Source of the DNA: Imbricaverruca yamaguchii
Lineage: Eukaryota > Arthropoda > Thecostraca > Neoverrucidae
Direction of reading: 5' to 3'
Length of the DNA stretch: 64,000 bases
Assembly (NCBI GenBank): GCA_034440575.1
Contig: JAOTOL010001339.1
Location: 508,501-572,500, forward strand
Positions 47,301 to 59,300 of the stretch are shown in pieces. The notes under the pieces were generated by a model. The model made no database searches and had not been told where the DNA came from. It saw only the letters and a program-made list of their open reading frames with translations. Both the position numbers and the translations under genes were made by a program. Position 1 is the stretch's first letter, and each line of letters begins with the position of its first letter.

Positions 47301-50300
47301 AGTTTCACTAGTGTTTTTGGCCCCTCACGTTCAAAATTGTGCCAATGTGCATCCGTGTCCGATTGAACACCGCGCTGTACTGCGCGTAAATGGGAAGCTG
47401 GGTGTTTATGTTGCGAGTGTGCGACGTTCGCAGCGAAAACACCTCAGCTGCACGTGTTGTGCGTTATTGGCGGATCCAGAGAGCTCTGGGGGATACGCCT
47501 CTTCCACCTCCTCCTCCTCCTCCCATCCCTGCCGGTCGGAGAATGAACCGGATCAGGGGAGACGGCGTCACATTATGGAGGCTGAACTGCGCCCATTCTC
47601 CGTAGAATTTCGCAGTCGAAAGCGCCCCTCCTGGAATCTCAAGCGCAACTCACCACCAACATTGTCGAAGAAAGGCGCCCATCTGAAATAAGTTGACACC
47701 ACCTGGGAAAGTCCGAGTGTTCTCTCTTCCCTTAGATTTGTTCCGATCACTGGAAAAAGTTCGCTTCATATACGAGTAACCCAGCCAGTCCCCGATAAAG
47801 GGAGGGGTAGGAGTTATAGGTTGTAGGTGGTTAAAGTGCGCGATGTAGGGGGTAGGGGGTAGGGGGGTGTCCTCGATTCAGGTGTACGGATCTGCCAGTG
47901 TGTTGTGTAATTGGTGCTTTATATTTCCTCGATGTGTTAATCAATACTGCTGAGCTTGCAGCAGAAATGGCCCTGCTGCCATTCTGCCGTTGCTCGCCGT
48001 TACAGCGATGAAGAGTAGACATTGCGGCACTAAAGTGCTGCATCGTCCGCTTTTTCATTCTACAGTTATCGCCTCGCCTCGGTCCAGACTACATTGCAAT
48101 AACCGTAAATACATCGACGTCTGTTGACTATCATCCATCGAAAATTACTGCTGGCCTTCACAAGTGTGTGCATGGCACATTAACACGTCGTCCTGATGCA
48201 GAAAGTCCAATAAATAGCTTGTTGGCGACACTGACCGACATTCATGCGATTTAACCTCACCCAGCTGGAACTTCATCTAGTTGACGGACGTGGTACCGTT
48301 TCAGGTGGCGATCAAAACCATCAAGAAGGCGAAGATCGAGACCGAGAAGGACTTGGTTCGTATCCGGAGAGAGATTCAGATCATGTCATCCGTCACACAT
48401 CCGCACATCATCCACATCTTCGAAGGTAACTGCGCCACGTCGATCGCGCGCGGACACATCCGCACTCTCTAATCGATAGGCTGCTGGTTCGAGTCTCAGC
48501 CGCCTCTGGCGTAATTTCGCCAGCCACGCGACCAATATCTGCGATAGATCAGCTTCGCGTAATGATCCCGGCCGTCAAAGTCGTGTCAAGCAATCAAGAC
48601 AAGAAAATCACGGAAGCATCAGTGTTGAAAATGTACTTAAAGTTTCTTAGCCATTTACTTCTAAATGTTATAAGAATCGTGTAAGCATGTTGAATAGTGG
48701 TTGCTGTAGCATCATCAGGATATGTGCGCTTGAGCACTTCCATATCTCTTGAGATGCTGATGTCAATCACGAACACCATTCTTCGGAAATTGTATTGGCT
48801 CGTTTCCCATTGCCTTCTTAAGTTGGATCATGTCATCTTCTTTCCCGAATTGTATAATTGTCCTTTCAGATCTTTCTGCTTTTTGATCACATGGAAAGAT
48901 AAGATGAAAGGGAAAAAGAAATTAAAGTGTTCACTAGGCAGAACTGTATTGTTCCCCATACCTGGTATTTATATTTAGCCAGTATGCTGCATGTCGGGAA
49001 TACGATATTCAGTGGTTGATAAAAATGGGTGGGGAGGAGAGCAAAGGGTTTATGCCCATTTGCAGAAAGAATATAATTTTTGTTCTATGCTATATGTCTG
49101 ATATATTTTTTCAAATATAGACATCTTTTACTGGCATAATGTCCATTCAATCGTTTTGTCCCATGCTCGAGGATTTTTCCTTCAAGATGTAGTGTATTCC
49201 TTTTGGCCAAATAGTTCCGTCGCCCGATGATCCCTCTCCGATATGATCACCTTGATCCGCTGATGGCCACACTTGGCACCCACAACGCACATGTGACAAC
49301 GTTGAACTGTATGGGTTGTTGTATGACCTCGCCTGACACTTATTCTGTATGGGCTGTTGCATGGCCTCCTCGCCTAACACGTGTTCTGTATGGGCTTTTG
49401 CATGGCCTCCTCGTCTGAGGCGTGTTCTGTATGGGCTGTTGCATGGCCTCCTCGCCTAACACGTGTTCTGTATGGGCTTTTGCATGGCCTCCTCGTCTGA
49501 GGCGTGTTCTGTATGGGCTGTTGCATGGCCTCCTCGTATGATGCATGTTCTGCATGGGCTGTTGTATGGCCTCCTCGTATGATGCATGATCTGTATGGGC
49601 TGTTGTATGGCCTCCTTGTATGATGCGTGTTCTGTATGGGCTGTTGTATGGCCTCGCCTGATGTATGTACTGTATGGGCTGTTGCATGACCTCCTCGCCT
49701 GATGCGTGTTCGGTATGGGCTGATGCATGGCCTCCTCGTCTGATACGTGTTCCGTATGCTGACAGCCACCAGTTGCTGCGTTATGCGGATGTTTAATTAG
49801 CTGTATTTGAAACTGCACGAGCTGCCAAGCATAAGTTGATCTGCGAAGTTTTGTGTTTGTCGCGCCGCGATCCGCCGGGTACGCTCTTCCCACTGCAGTT
49901 CCAAAGGTCACTCGTGTTGGCGCCGCTCATATTGTTATGGCCCCGGTCCGCCCGTGCACTGTGTCATGTTGGCGCCGCTCACACTGTTATGGCCCGGTCC
50001 GCCCGTGCACTGTATCGTGTTGGCGCCGCTCACACTGTTGTGGCCCGGTCCGCCCGTGCACTGTATCGTGTTGGCGCCGCTCACACTGTTATGACCCCGG
50101 TCCGCCCGTGCACTGTATCGTGTTGGCGCCGCTCACACTGTGGCCCGGTCCGCCCGTGCACTGTATCGTGTTGCTCACACTGTTATGGCCCCGGTCGCCC
50201 GTGCACTGTATCGTGTTGGCGCCGCTCACACTGTTGTGGCCCGGTCCGCCCGTGCACTGTATCGTGTTGGCGCCGCTCACACTGTTATGGCCCCGGTCCG

Positions 50301-53300
50301 CCCGTGCACTGTATCGTGTTGGCGCCGCTCACACTGTTGTGGCCCCGGTCCGCCCGTGCACTGTATCGTGTTGGCGCCGCTCACACTGTTGTGGCCCCGG
50401 TCCGCCCGTGCACTGTATCGTGTTGGCGCCGTCGTGTCCATATTTGGGAGAAACTGTCGTTCGAGCGTTTTTGTCACAACGAACATCCGCTCCAAAAACA
50501 AATTGTCTCTTTTTTCTCTCGCTGGGTGGTTGAACGGTGCTGTTTGGCAATGACTGTGAGGTGCTTGTTGATACAATGCTCAAGCTGACCTCCCGTTTCA
50601 CGCTCCTCAAGTACAACATGATAATTCTGATCTCACAAAGGAAAACAAAATGATCGTCTCAAAATTAGGTGGCTACACGTTTTACTTCTCCACATTCTGG
50701 ATCACAAAATACAAATTTAACACTGGACGTGCCTCGTGTCGGACGTGGTCGAGAGACCTCGTCTTCCTCCAGCGGTGTCGGATAACCCGGATGGCCTGAT
50801 AACTGTGGCTTTTGTCGGATGCCATTTGAAATCGGTTGTATCTCCTCTGGACCATGCTCCAGAACCGTCGTGGCACGACCTAGCATTACCGACCTCCGCA
50901 CGTCTTGCACCCACGAATACCGTTTCAGAGCTCCTGTGTCGCCGCGCGGTCACTGTTTGAGAGCCTGCCACGTCTGCGCCGACACTGTTTGAGAAGCTGA
51001 CGTGCCTGTGTGTCGATAGTGTTTGAGAACCGCGACAAGATGGTGCTCGTGATGGAATACGCCGCCGGTGGTGAGCTGTACGACTACCTCAGCGAGAAGA
51101 AAGTGCTGCCCGAGGGCGAGGCGCGCCGCATATTCCGCCAGGTGGCCAGCGCCTGCTACTACTGCCACAAGGTATGTCTCGCGACAGCGTGCAGAACGTC
51201 TGCTACCACTTGCAGAAGATCCGTCCTACCTGGACACAACAGATGACTCACTTAGTGCCATCGCGAAATGACGAGGCTGACTGTTGCCTACAACTCGTGA
51301 AGCGGATGCTTAACCGAATGTAAGTGACCTCGTGCCGAAATATTGAACTGCGCTGACCACTTCCTGATGAGGGCATCCTTACCACGGACTTATTTTCTTT
51401 AAAATAACGGCATCTAGGGCACTGGCATTGATTATTTTGTCACGAAACAGGCTCAATACTCGGTTGCTCGGTTCAAGGCTTTCTGATGAGAGATTTCCGT
51501 CACCGCGACTGATCGACGTACTTGGATACTTGGATGTGATCATTCGATCGACAAATCACTAACCGCAGGCGTGATGCGCTAAAAACGCATTCAATAATCA
51601 CTAACCGCATACGTCATCCGCTAAAAATGCATTCAACGGGATGAGCTTTCGCCAAGGCATGATCAGTCCAGCTGATATTTTTCAAGTTCCTTACCCATTA
51701 ATAGGTTGGCAGGAATGCCCTTCCATACCCGTGTGACCTAATTACGTTAAGTTGCAGAGATGAGAAGTAGGTCATGGTAAGCAAGTCAGGGTAGATCACA
51801 CCACTCCCCGTTCATGTTTCTTGCTGGACAGATCCCGCCACCAGATATTAGTACAAGATGCTTCTGAAACCCTCTCCGACAAATAAATAGCAAAGTTAGT
51901 GACATCGTCGACGGCTCCAGAAAAGACTGTGCTATAGGTGTTAGTGGGGGGGGGATAATATAAAATCTCTAATCTTGCATATGCATCTTCTAAACTATGT
52001 TATGCGAAGAGTCTTACGTTTGAAACTATATATATTATCTGACGAGTCTTACGTTTTAAAATATATGTTATGCGACGAGTCCTGCGTTGGCAGTGGTTAA
52101 TGTTTAGGTATCTGCCCCTGTCGGTTATATCAAGAACTTCGGACTTCGCATACGCAGGGATGAATTTAAGTTGTTGAAACCTGAGTTTGGAGAGGAAAAG
52201 TTAAGTTCGTCCCAGGTCAGAGATAATTTTGTTTTGATTCTGACAATAATTTGTATTTTGTACTTCTCATTCAGCGTAGAACACGTTTGTGAAACAGCAA
52301 TACATTCGCAGTAATTTTCAAACAACTCCATTCATATCTTGGCCAAAAAATGGATAAGTTCCCGATGAAAAATTTTCTGGATGGCAATCATTCAGGACAG
52401 GGCCGTGTTTCCAGCCCTGCCCGAAAGTCATAGACTACGACGCTACCGAGCGAGTGCAAATGTTTAGTATACCGGCTGTGATTGGAGCAAACCGAACCCG
52501 ACATCAATAACTGCCGCCAAGCACAAGCAGAGCATCATTCACCACGTGCGGTATCATTAGTTTAATGCTCGAACAACGTTTACAAATTCGGCGCGCGACG
52601 GTCGCTCGCGCCATTTGGCTGAGTGGCAAAGCCGGCGGCTCCTCGGTCGGCTGCTGTGATCCGACTGGTCTGACGCTGTGATCCGACCAGTCTGACGCTG
52701 TGATCCGACCGATCCGACGCTGTGATCCGACCGGCCTGACGCTGTGATCCGACCAGTCTGACGCTGTGATCCGACCGGTCTGACGCTGTGATCCGACCGA
52801 TCTGACGCTGTGATCCGACCGGTCGGAAGCTGTGATCCAACCTCGCGCTGCTGTGATCCAGCCGGTCATTCTCTTCGCGGCGTGTATGCGCGCGTGTAGG
52901 CGAAAACGGCCCGTTCGCCAGCCCAGTCGCGACACGTGATGACAGACTAACAGTGTAGGTTTAAGATTTTTAAGATGTCGTGGGCTAACGGGAAGTGGTG
53001 ATGGAACGTCTGTCGAGACTTGGTTGACACTAACGGTCCCACGTGGGGTAAGTGCCCCGTACCTGCTGCTGACTTGCCTGTAAGATTGCTTTCTTGTCGC
53101 GAGGCTCCGGTAGCGTTTTCTGGCAACAGGGTAGTTGGTACTCTCTAGGAGGTTGCATGTCGAAGGAGAGCCTGTATGCCGAGATGTCGAGTTCTTAGCG
53201 CTCATGTGACGTTTAGCATCAAGAAATCATGTTGTTTCATTTGCTCCACCGGTAGCGTAGGTATAAGGCTGATGTAAGTCTAAGTTGCTATTGTAGAACC

Positions 53301-56300
53301 TTATGTAGGAGGGCGTACTGCTGAACGAAAAGTTGAGCAGTTGGTCGGTGATATTTTCTTCTGTTGAAACCATGCAGCTCGAGAAGATTGGTTCTGTCGA
53401 ACCCATCTGTTAAAAGTGGCTGATAGGTTCGAAACATGGAAACTGAATTTGCTCGGTTCAGAACCCTAGAGTGCGGGAAGCCTAAAGATACGCTGAAGAC
53501 TGATGTAAAGCCATTCACCAGCGATACAGCTACTTACAGCTCAGTTTCTCTCCAATATGGTCGGGATAGCTGTCGATATTCTCTGATTTCGTTTGGTTCA
53601 CAGGGTATGCCGACGGTATAGACAAGACGGTGTGCATCAGAGGAGTAGTTTGTGATGCCGTGCGTTTAGGACATTACATTATGCATTTGTCGTCTTGTCA
53701 TTCGTCGTTCATTCAGCGACGAATCATGTCATTGCGACGTCACTACATTATGTCTACTGAGTGGCACTTGCTTTCAACGCGCTCCATGTTTTATGATGCG
53801 TCGCCGTCGTATTTCCTGGTACTATGGCTGACTAATGCCACGCATGAGTAAGCGAATGAGTCAGTACACCCCCAGTCATCGACCACGTTCTGTCGGGGAA
53901 TTATTGATCCTCGCGACGGAATGCCGCAGCAATATGACGCCCTCTGGTGATCGGAGCGGCGTATCGAGCTGAATCGGCTCCGGTCCGTGGGACGGTCCGG
54001 CGCAGACCGGGCCGCACGCTCCCGCCAACAGCTGATTCGTGCCGCGATGGTCGCGTTCCCGCCGACAGCTTATCGCCGCGATAGTCATGCTGTTGGAAAC
54101 GTTCTGTCGTGGACGTTCATCAGTCAATTCGGGCCGTTTCAATACAAGCACCCACGCACACTACAGGGTGGCATGACTCTCCTGGGAATACAAAATGTCG
54201 CTTGCAAGAAGACACATGCAACGATCTTGCAGTTTGATTCTGATTCTCTTGATTCACGTTCGATGAAGGTTAATATGATAACTAGCATGACCACAGGAGA
54301 CATATAAGCACGCCATTTTACATCCATGCAAGCGTATTACATACCAGCCTGTGCATTGGCAACTGCGCACTCAGGTGCCGTTTCACTGGTGTATCGGTAA
54401 TATTCCCCATCCGAGTCCACTGCATATCGGTAACGCTCCCCGCCCGAGTCCACTGTATATCGGTAACGCTCCCCGCCCGAGTCCACGTATATCGGTACCC
54501 CCGAGTCCACTGCATATCGGTAACGCTCCCCGCCCGAGTCCACTGTATATCGGTAACGCTCCCCGCCCGAGTCCACTGTATATCGGTAACGCTCCCCGCC
54601 CGAGTCCACTGTATATCGGTAACGCTCCCCGCCCGAGTCCACTGTATATCGGTAACGCTCCCCGCCCGAGTCCACTGTATATACGGTACGCCCCCGCCGA
54701 GTCCACTGTATATCGGACCCCGCCCGAGTACTGTATATCGGTAACACCCGCCCGAGTCATTGTATATCGGTAACGCTCCCCGCCCGAGTCCACTGTATAT
54801 CGGTAACGCTCCCCGCCCGAGTCCACTGTATATCGGTAACGCTCCCCGCCCGAGTCCACTGTATATCGGTAACGCTCCCCATCCGAGTCCACTGTATATC
54901 GGTAACGCTCCCCGCCCGAGTCCACTGTATATCGGTAACGCTCCCCATCCGAGTCCACTGTATATCGGTAACACTCCCCACCCGAGTCCACTGTATATCG
55001 GTAACGCTCCCCGCCCGAGTCCACTGTATATCGGTAACGCTCCCCGCCGAGTCCACTGTATATCGGTAACGCTCCCCGCCCGAGTCCACTGTATATCGGA
55101 AACCGGGGCTCACTAGTATATCCCAAAAGTTTCCAGCCCCAGTTACTGGGGTATCACTAACGTTGTCAACACGAGTTCACTGATGAATCTCTGGGCATTC
55201 TCGGTCGGAGTTCACTGGTGTTCCCAACACGAATTCCTTGGCGTATTGCTGGCGTTCCCCACTCGAGTTCGCTGGTGTATCGCTGAGCGTTGAAACGTCC
55301 TTCACAGCACAAGATTTGCCATCGGGACTTGAAGTTGGAGAACATTCTTCTCGATGAATTCGGCAATGCCAAGGTGAGAAGAGCTAGTTAAGCCGGCTGG
55401 GCCGGGCCGTCTAAGCTATTGACAATTTAATGCGCTCTGGTGAGACATGGCACTTGGGTGAAGTCTTATGGGAACATGAAAGCCGCTTGCAAATTGTCAA
55501 ATCATGTTGATTCGTTCATTCGTAACATGATAGGCTAAATGCAGTTACCATACAGCCTGACTTTGCCTGCAATTTGCTACATGTAGTCATGCTCTTTTGT
55601 GTCATGCCCACTTCTGTGAATACTCTGTGCGTTTGAGCTGATATCCTCCTCCACCATGGAGGAAGATTTATGAACTATTGATAAAAAGATGAGGGAGAAG
55701 TGGTGCCCCTGCTTCTCCCTTATCCTCTTCGTGTATCACTACTTGTCCATCAGGAGCACTACCACTCTTCAGGCTGCTCTTCTCCTCCCATCTGTCCGGA
55801 TATGCGATGATTACGACGTTGCCTGACGCCTTCGTGTTGCCCTTCAAACTGGTCTCTTTATCCCCGCGCCATTGGCTGCCCCATACGGCAGGCCATGGCT
55901 GCCAGCTTATTTGACATTGATGGATGCTTTCATCAGCACTGCAAGAAAAATGGGTTAAACCGTCTCGTGTCCCGGCCATTTGTATTGGGGTGACGAGGCT
56001 TTCGGCGCTCCCACTGCCTTCTGGCTGCCCGGCCTGCCCTCCGTTCCCCGACTTGTTACGCCTGCTCGCCTCACCAAATTGGCTAGACGGTCTCGTGGTC
56101 TCGGTTCCCGTGCCCCTCAGGTCCTTTAGGTCTCGCGTCCCCGCCACATATGCCGGGATGACGAGGATTTTGCCGCTCCCACCGGCCGGCTCGCGCTCTG
56201 TTTCCCGCCTTGTGACGCCTGCCCGCCCCGTCAAACCGAGCCGGCTCGCCCTCCGTTTCCCGACTTGTGACGCCTGCCCGCCCCGTCAAACCGAGCCGGC

Positions 56301-59300
56301 TCGCCCTCCGTTTCCCGCCTTGTGACGCCTGCCCGCCCCGTCAAACCGAGCCGGCTGAGAGCCGTGTGCCTGCGCCGACCGCAGATCGCCGACTTCGGGC
56401 TGAGTAACGTGTTCGACGAGTCGCTGCTGCTGTCCACCTACTGCGGCTCGCCGCTGTACGCGTCGCCCGAGATCGTGCGCGGCACGCCCTACGTCGGCCC
56501 CGAGGTCGACTGCTGGTCGCTAGGCGTGCTGCTCTACACGCTCGTCTACGGCGCCATGCCGTTCGACGGCAGCAACTTCAGGAAGCTGGTGAAGCAGATC
56601 ACCGCCGGCGACTTCTACGAACCGCCGAAGCAGTCGCGTGAGTGGCGGTGGTGGTGGTTGTTGGGTTTTGCGACACGTCTACCGTTGAGTCATGTAGCGT
56701 CGCCAATCTCTCGCGCCGATTAGTCGCGGGCGAAGAGTAGCGACAGGTGGGACTCGAACCCACACTCTTTCGATTGTGAGACGGACAACTTACTCCTAGA
56801 CTACTCGTCCCCAGTCGCGTCAGTGGGAGCGGACGTGTGGCAACAAGTTGGCCACGGCGGCCACGTTGGCCTGTGTTCCGCGAAACCACTTGCAGTAGTT
56901 TTGTTCCATCAAGTGCCAATGATCAATCAGTACCTGCCGATACATGGACCGGTCCTGTTGCTAATCCACAGCTATTCGCCGTCCAGGATGTGTTCCACCC
57001 CGTGTGGAAAACCCAGTTGAGGGGAACGACTGCGGTTAGCAAACTGCGACTATTGGCGAATGTCTGTCCCAATATGTACAGATGATAGCCAGCACTATAT
57101 ACAGCTATGCCGAGGTCGAGCCGAGGTCAAGCCGAGGTCGGGCCGAGGTCGGGCCGAGGTCGAACCGAGGACTGACGGCCACTGTCGAGAACTGTTATCC
57201 GTCCGATCGGCTGTATCTGTACATCACGTCAGCGCACCATCTCGGCACATCAGCGCACCTATGTGACGCAGCCACACCACTGTGCCTCTTCACTGCTCAC
57301 TGACACCTCATCTCCACAGCTGTCACGACGACCTCATACTTACAGCTGTGACAGAGGCTCTTATCCCCACCTATGCGACAGGGATCTCATCCCCTACAGT
57401 TGCCACAGAGACTCTTAACCCCACCTATGCCACAGAGATCTCATGCCTACAGCTGCCACAGAGACTCTCTTCTGCCCAGTTGTTACAGGGGCTATCTTCA
57501 TTGGGCTGGATTTGTGTTTTGGAATCCTGAATCTGGGAGGAAAATGTTGGTGCATTCGATGTCGAAGAGGGTAATTATTGGCTATTTTTCACACCACGAA
57601 ATCTTTTTGTGCGCCTTCCAGTCAGCTTTTGGCTTGTTTATCAGACACCAATGAGTGAGCAGCAATTAAAAAAAGTAACTCCATTAGTCTGTTGGTGCCG
57701 CAAGGAAAGGACAATGTTTCCTCGAGAAAACAATGTTGACATGACAATGAGAACAGGGAATTTCCTGGAAAGGACAAAGGTCTGGCTGAGAAGCAGCCAG
57801 AACACGGTCGTGTCTCCAGCGTCTTCCCCGTCCTCCTCCAGCGTGATCTTGACAATGTGTTCAGCGGCCTTCCGGCGTCCACAGCCGCCTCGGAGCTGAT
57901 CCACGCCCTGCTCACGGCCGACCCGGAGCGGCGTGCCACGGTGGCGGACGTGTGCGCCCACTGGTGGGTCAACAAGGGCGAGGAGTTCTCCTGCCTGGAG
58001 GCGGCCGAGGAGCTGGCCAGCCAGACGCCCGTGCGGCTCGACCTGCTGCTGTCGCTGGCGCCGCAGGCCACCGACAAGGAACACGTACTGAAGCCGGACG
58101 AGGTGAGCCGACCGCCGCTCGCAGCTATAAATGACGTCATTGGGGAGAGACGTGATTCGATTTTTGTTTGGTGCTTTAGGGTGATTTTACGTTGCGACTT
58201 TCTTGTGCTTGCTAGAAGAGATGCATTTTTTACACATGCGTCCATGCTCGTAAGGACGATTTTGAACTTGGCAATGTGATAGCCGATTCTGTAAATCCGT
58301 CTCTACCAACTTCTATGTTAGCTGTGTATATTAGCTATGTATATTGGCTGTGTATATTAGCTATGTCTATGTAGGCTTGACGTTCGTTCCAAAGCTGTCA
58401 GGACAAAAACAAAGTTTGTAGGGCAGTTGCTCTACCAAGTGTAATGTCTTAGGTGGGGCCCATTGTAGAACTACGTCTAAGTAATTATCCATTTTGTGTA
58501 GTGTGTGGCATAAGGGCGTAAATGTGGCGTAAATGCATCGACTTAAAAGTCGATGCATTTACGTCGATGCATCGCAAGAATTATATTTTTCCTTGTCAAT
58601 TCGGATCTTTTCATGCAAATTAAAAGTCATTAATCTCATCCGCCCAGAATCGCGCCGGGATTGCATTGGAAGACAGCGTTCATGCTTAGTCGGCTTTATT
58701 GTGTGATATCCGTAAAAATGTTGAATCACGCCTTAAAGAAGCCTGATGTTACATCGAGGATCCATCAATGATTCACGCCCATTTAAGATGAGATAATGTA
58801 GTCCAGTCTGTCTAGCCTTGATGGCCATCAGAAAGAATACCAGCATCACAGCAAGAACGCTCAAAAGGCTTACAACATACCGCATCGATGTCTGATGAGG
58901 TAGCGTGCTACTCGTTAGTCGCGGCCTACCATTTGTGCAAGTGACTTATATTGTCCCAATGCCATTGCAGGTGCCTGCTGATGCACTCGCCTCCAAGAAG
59001 CAGTCGGCCGCTGTCTCAGACTCAGACTCGCTGTCTCTGACTAGCGCTATGGAGTTAGATATCGCTGCCAGTCCAGGTCCCCCTCCAAACAGCCCCAAGC
59101 CGACATCCTCAGACATGCTGGAGCCCTTCGACAACAAGGCGGCTAAACGTGCTCTTGAGGAGGTCGAAGAGCCGCCGCAGTCGCTCGACAAGACAGAAAA
59201 GGCGACGAAAAAGAACGGAGAGAAGACGACAAAGAAGAAGAAGAAGCCCCCGCCGCAATCCTCCTCCAGCTTGATGGTGACCGCACCGTCCGCGACGACC

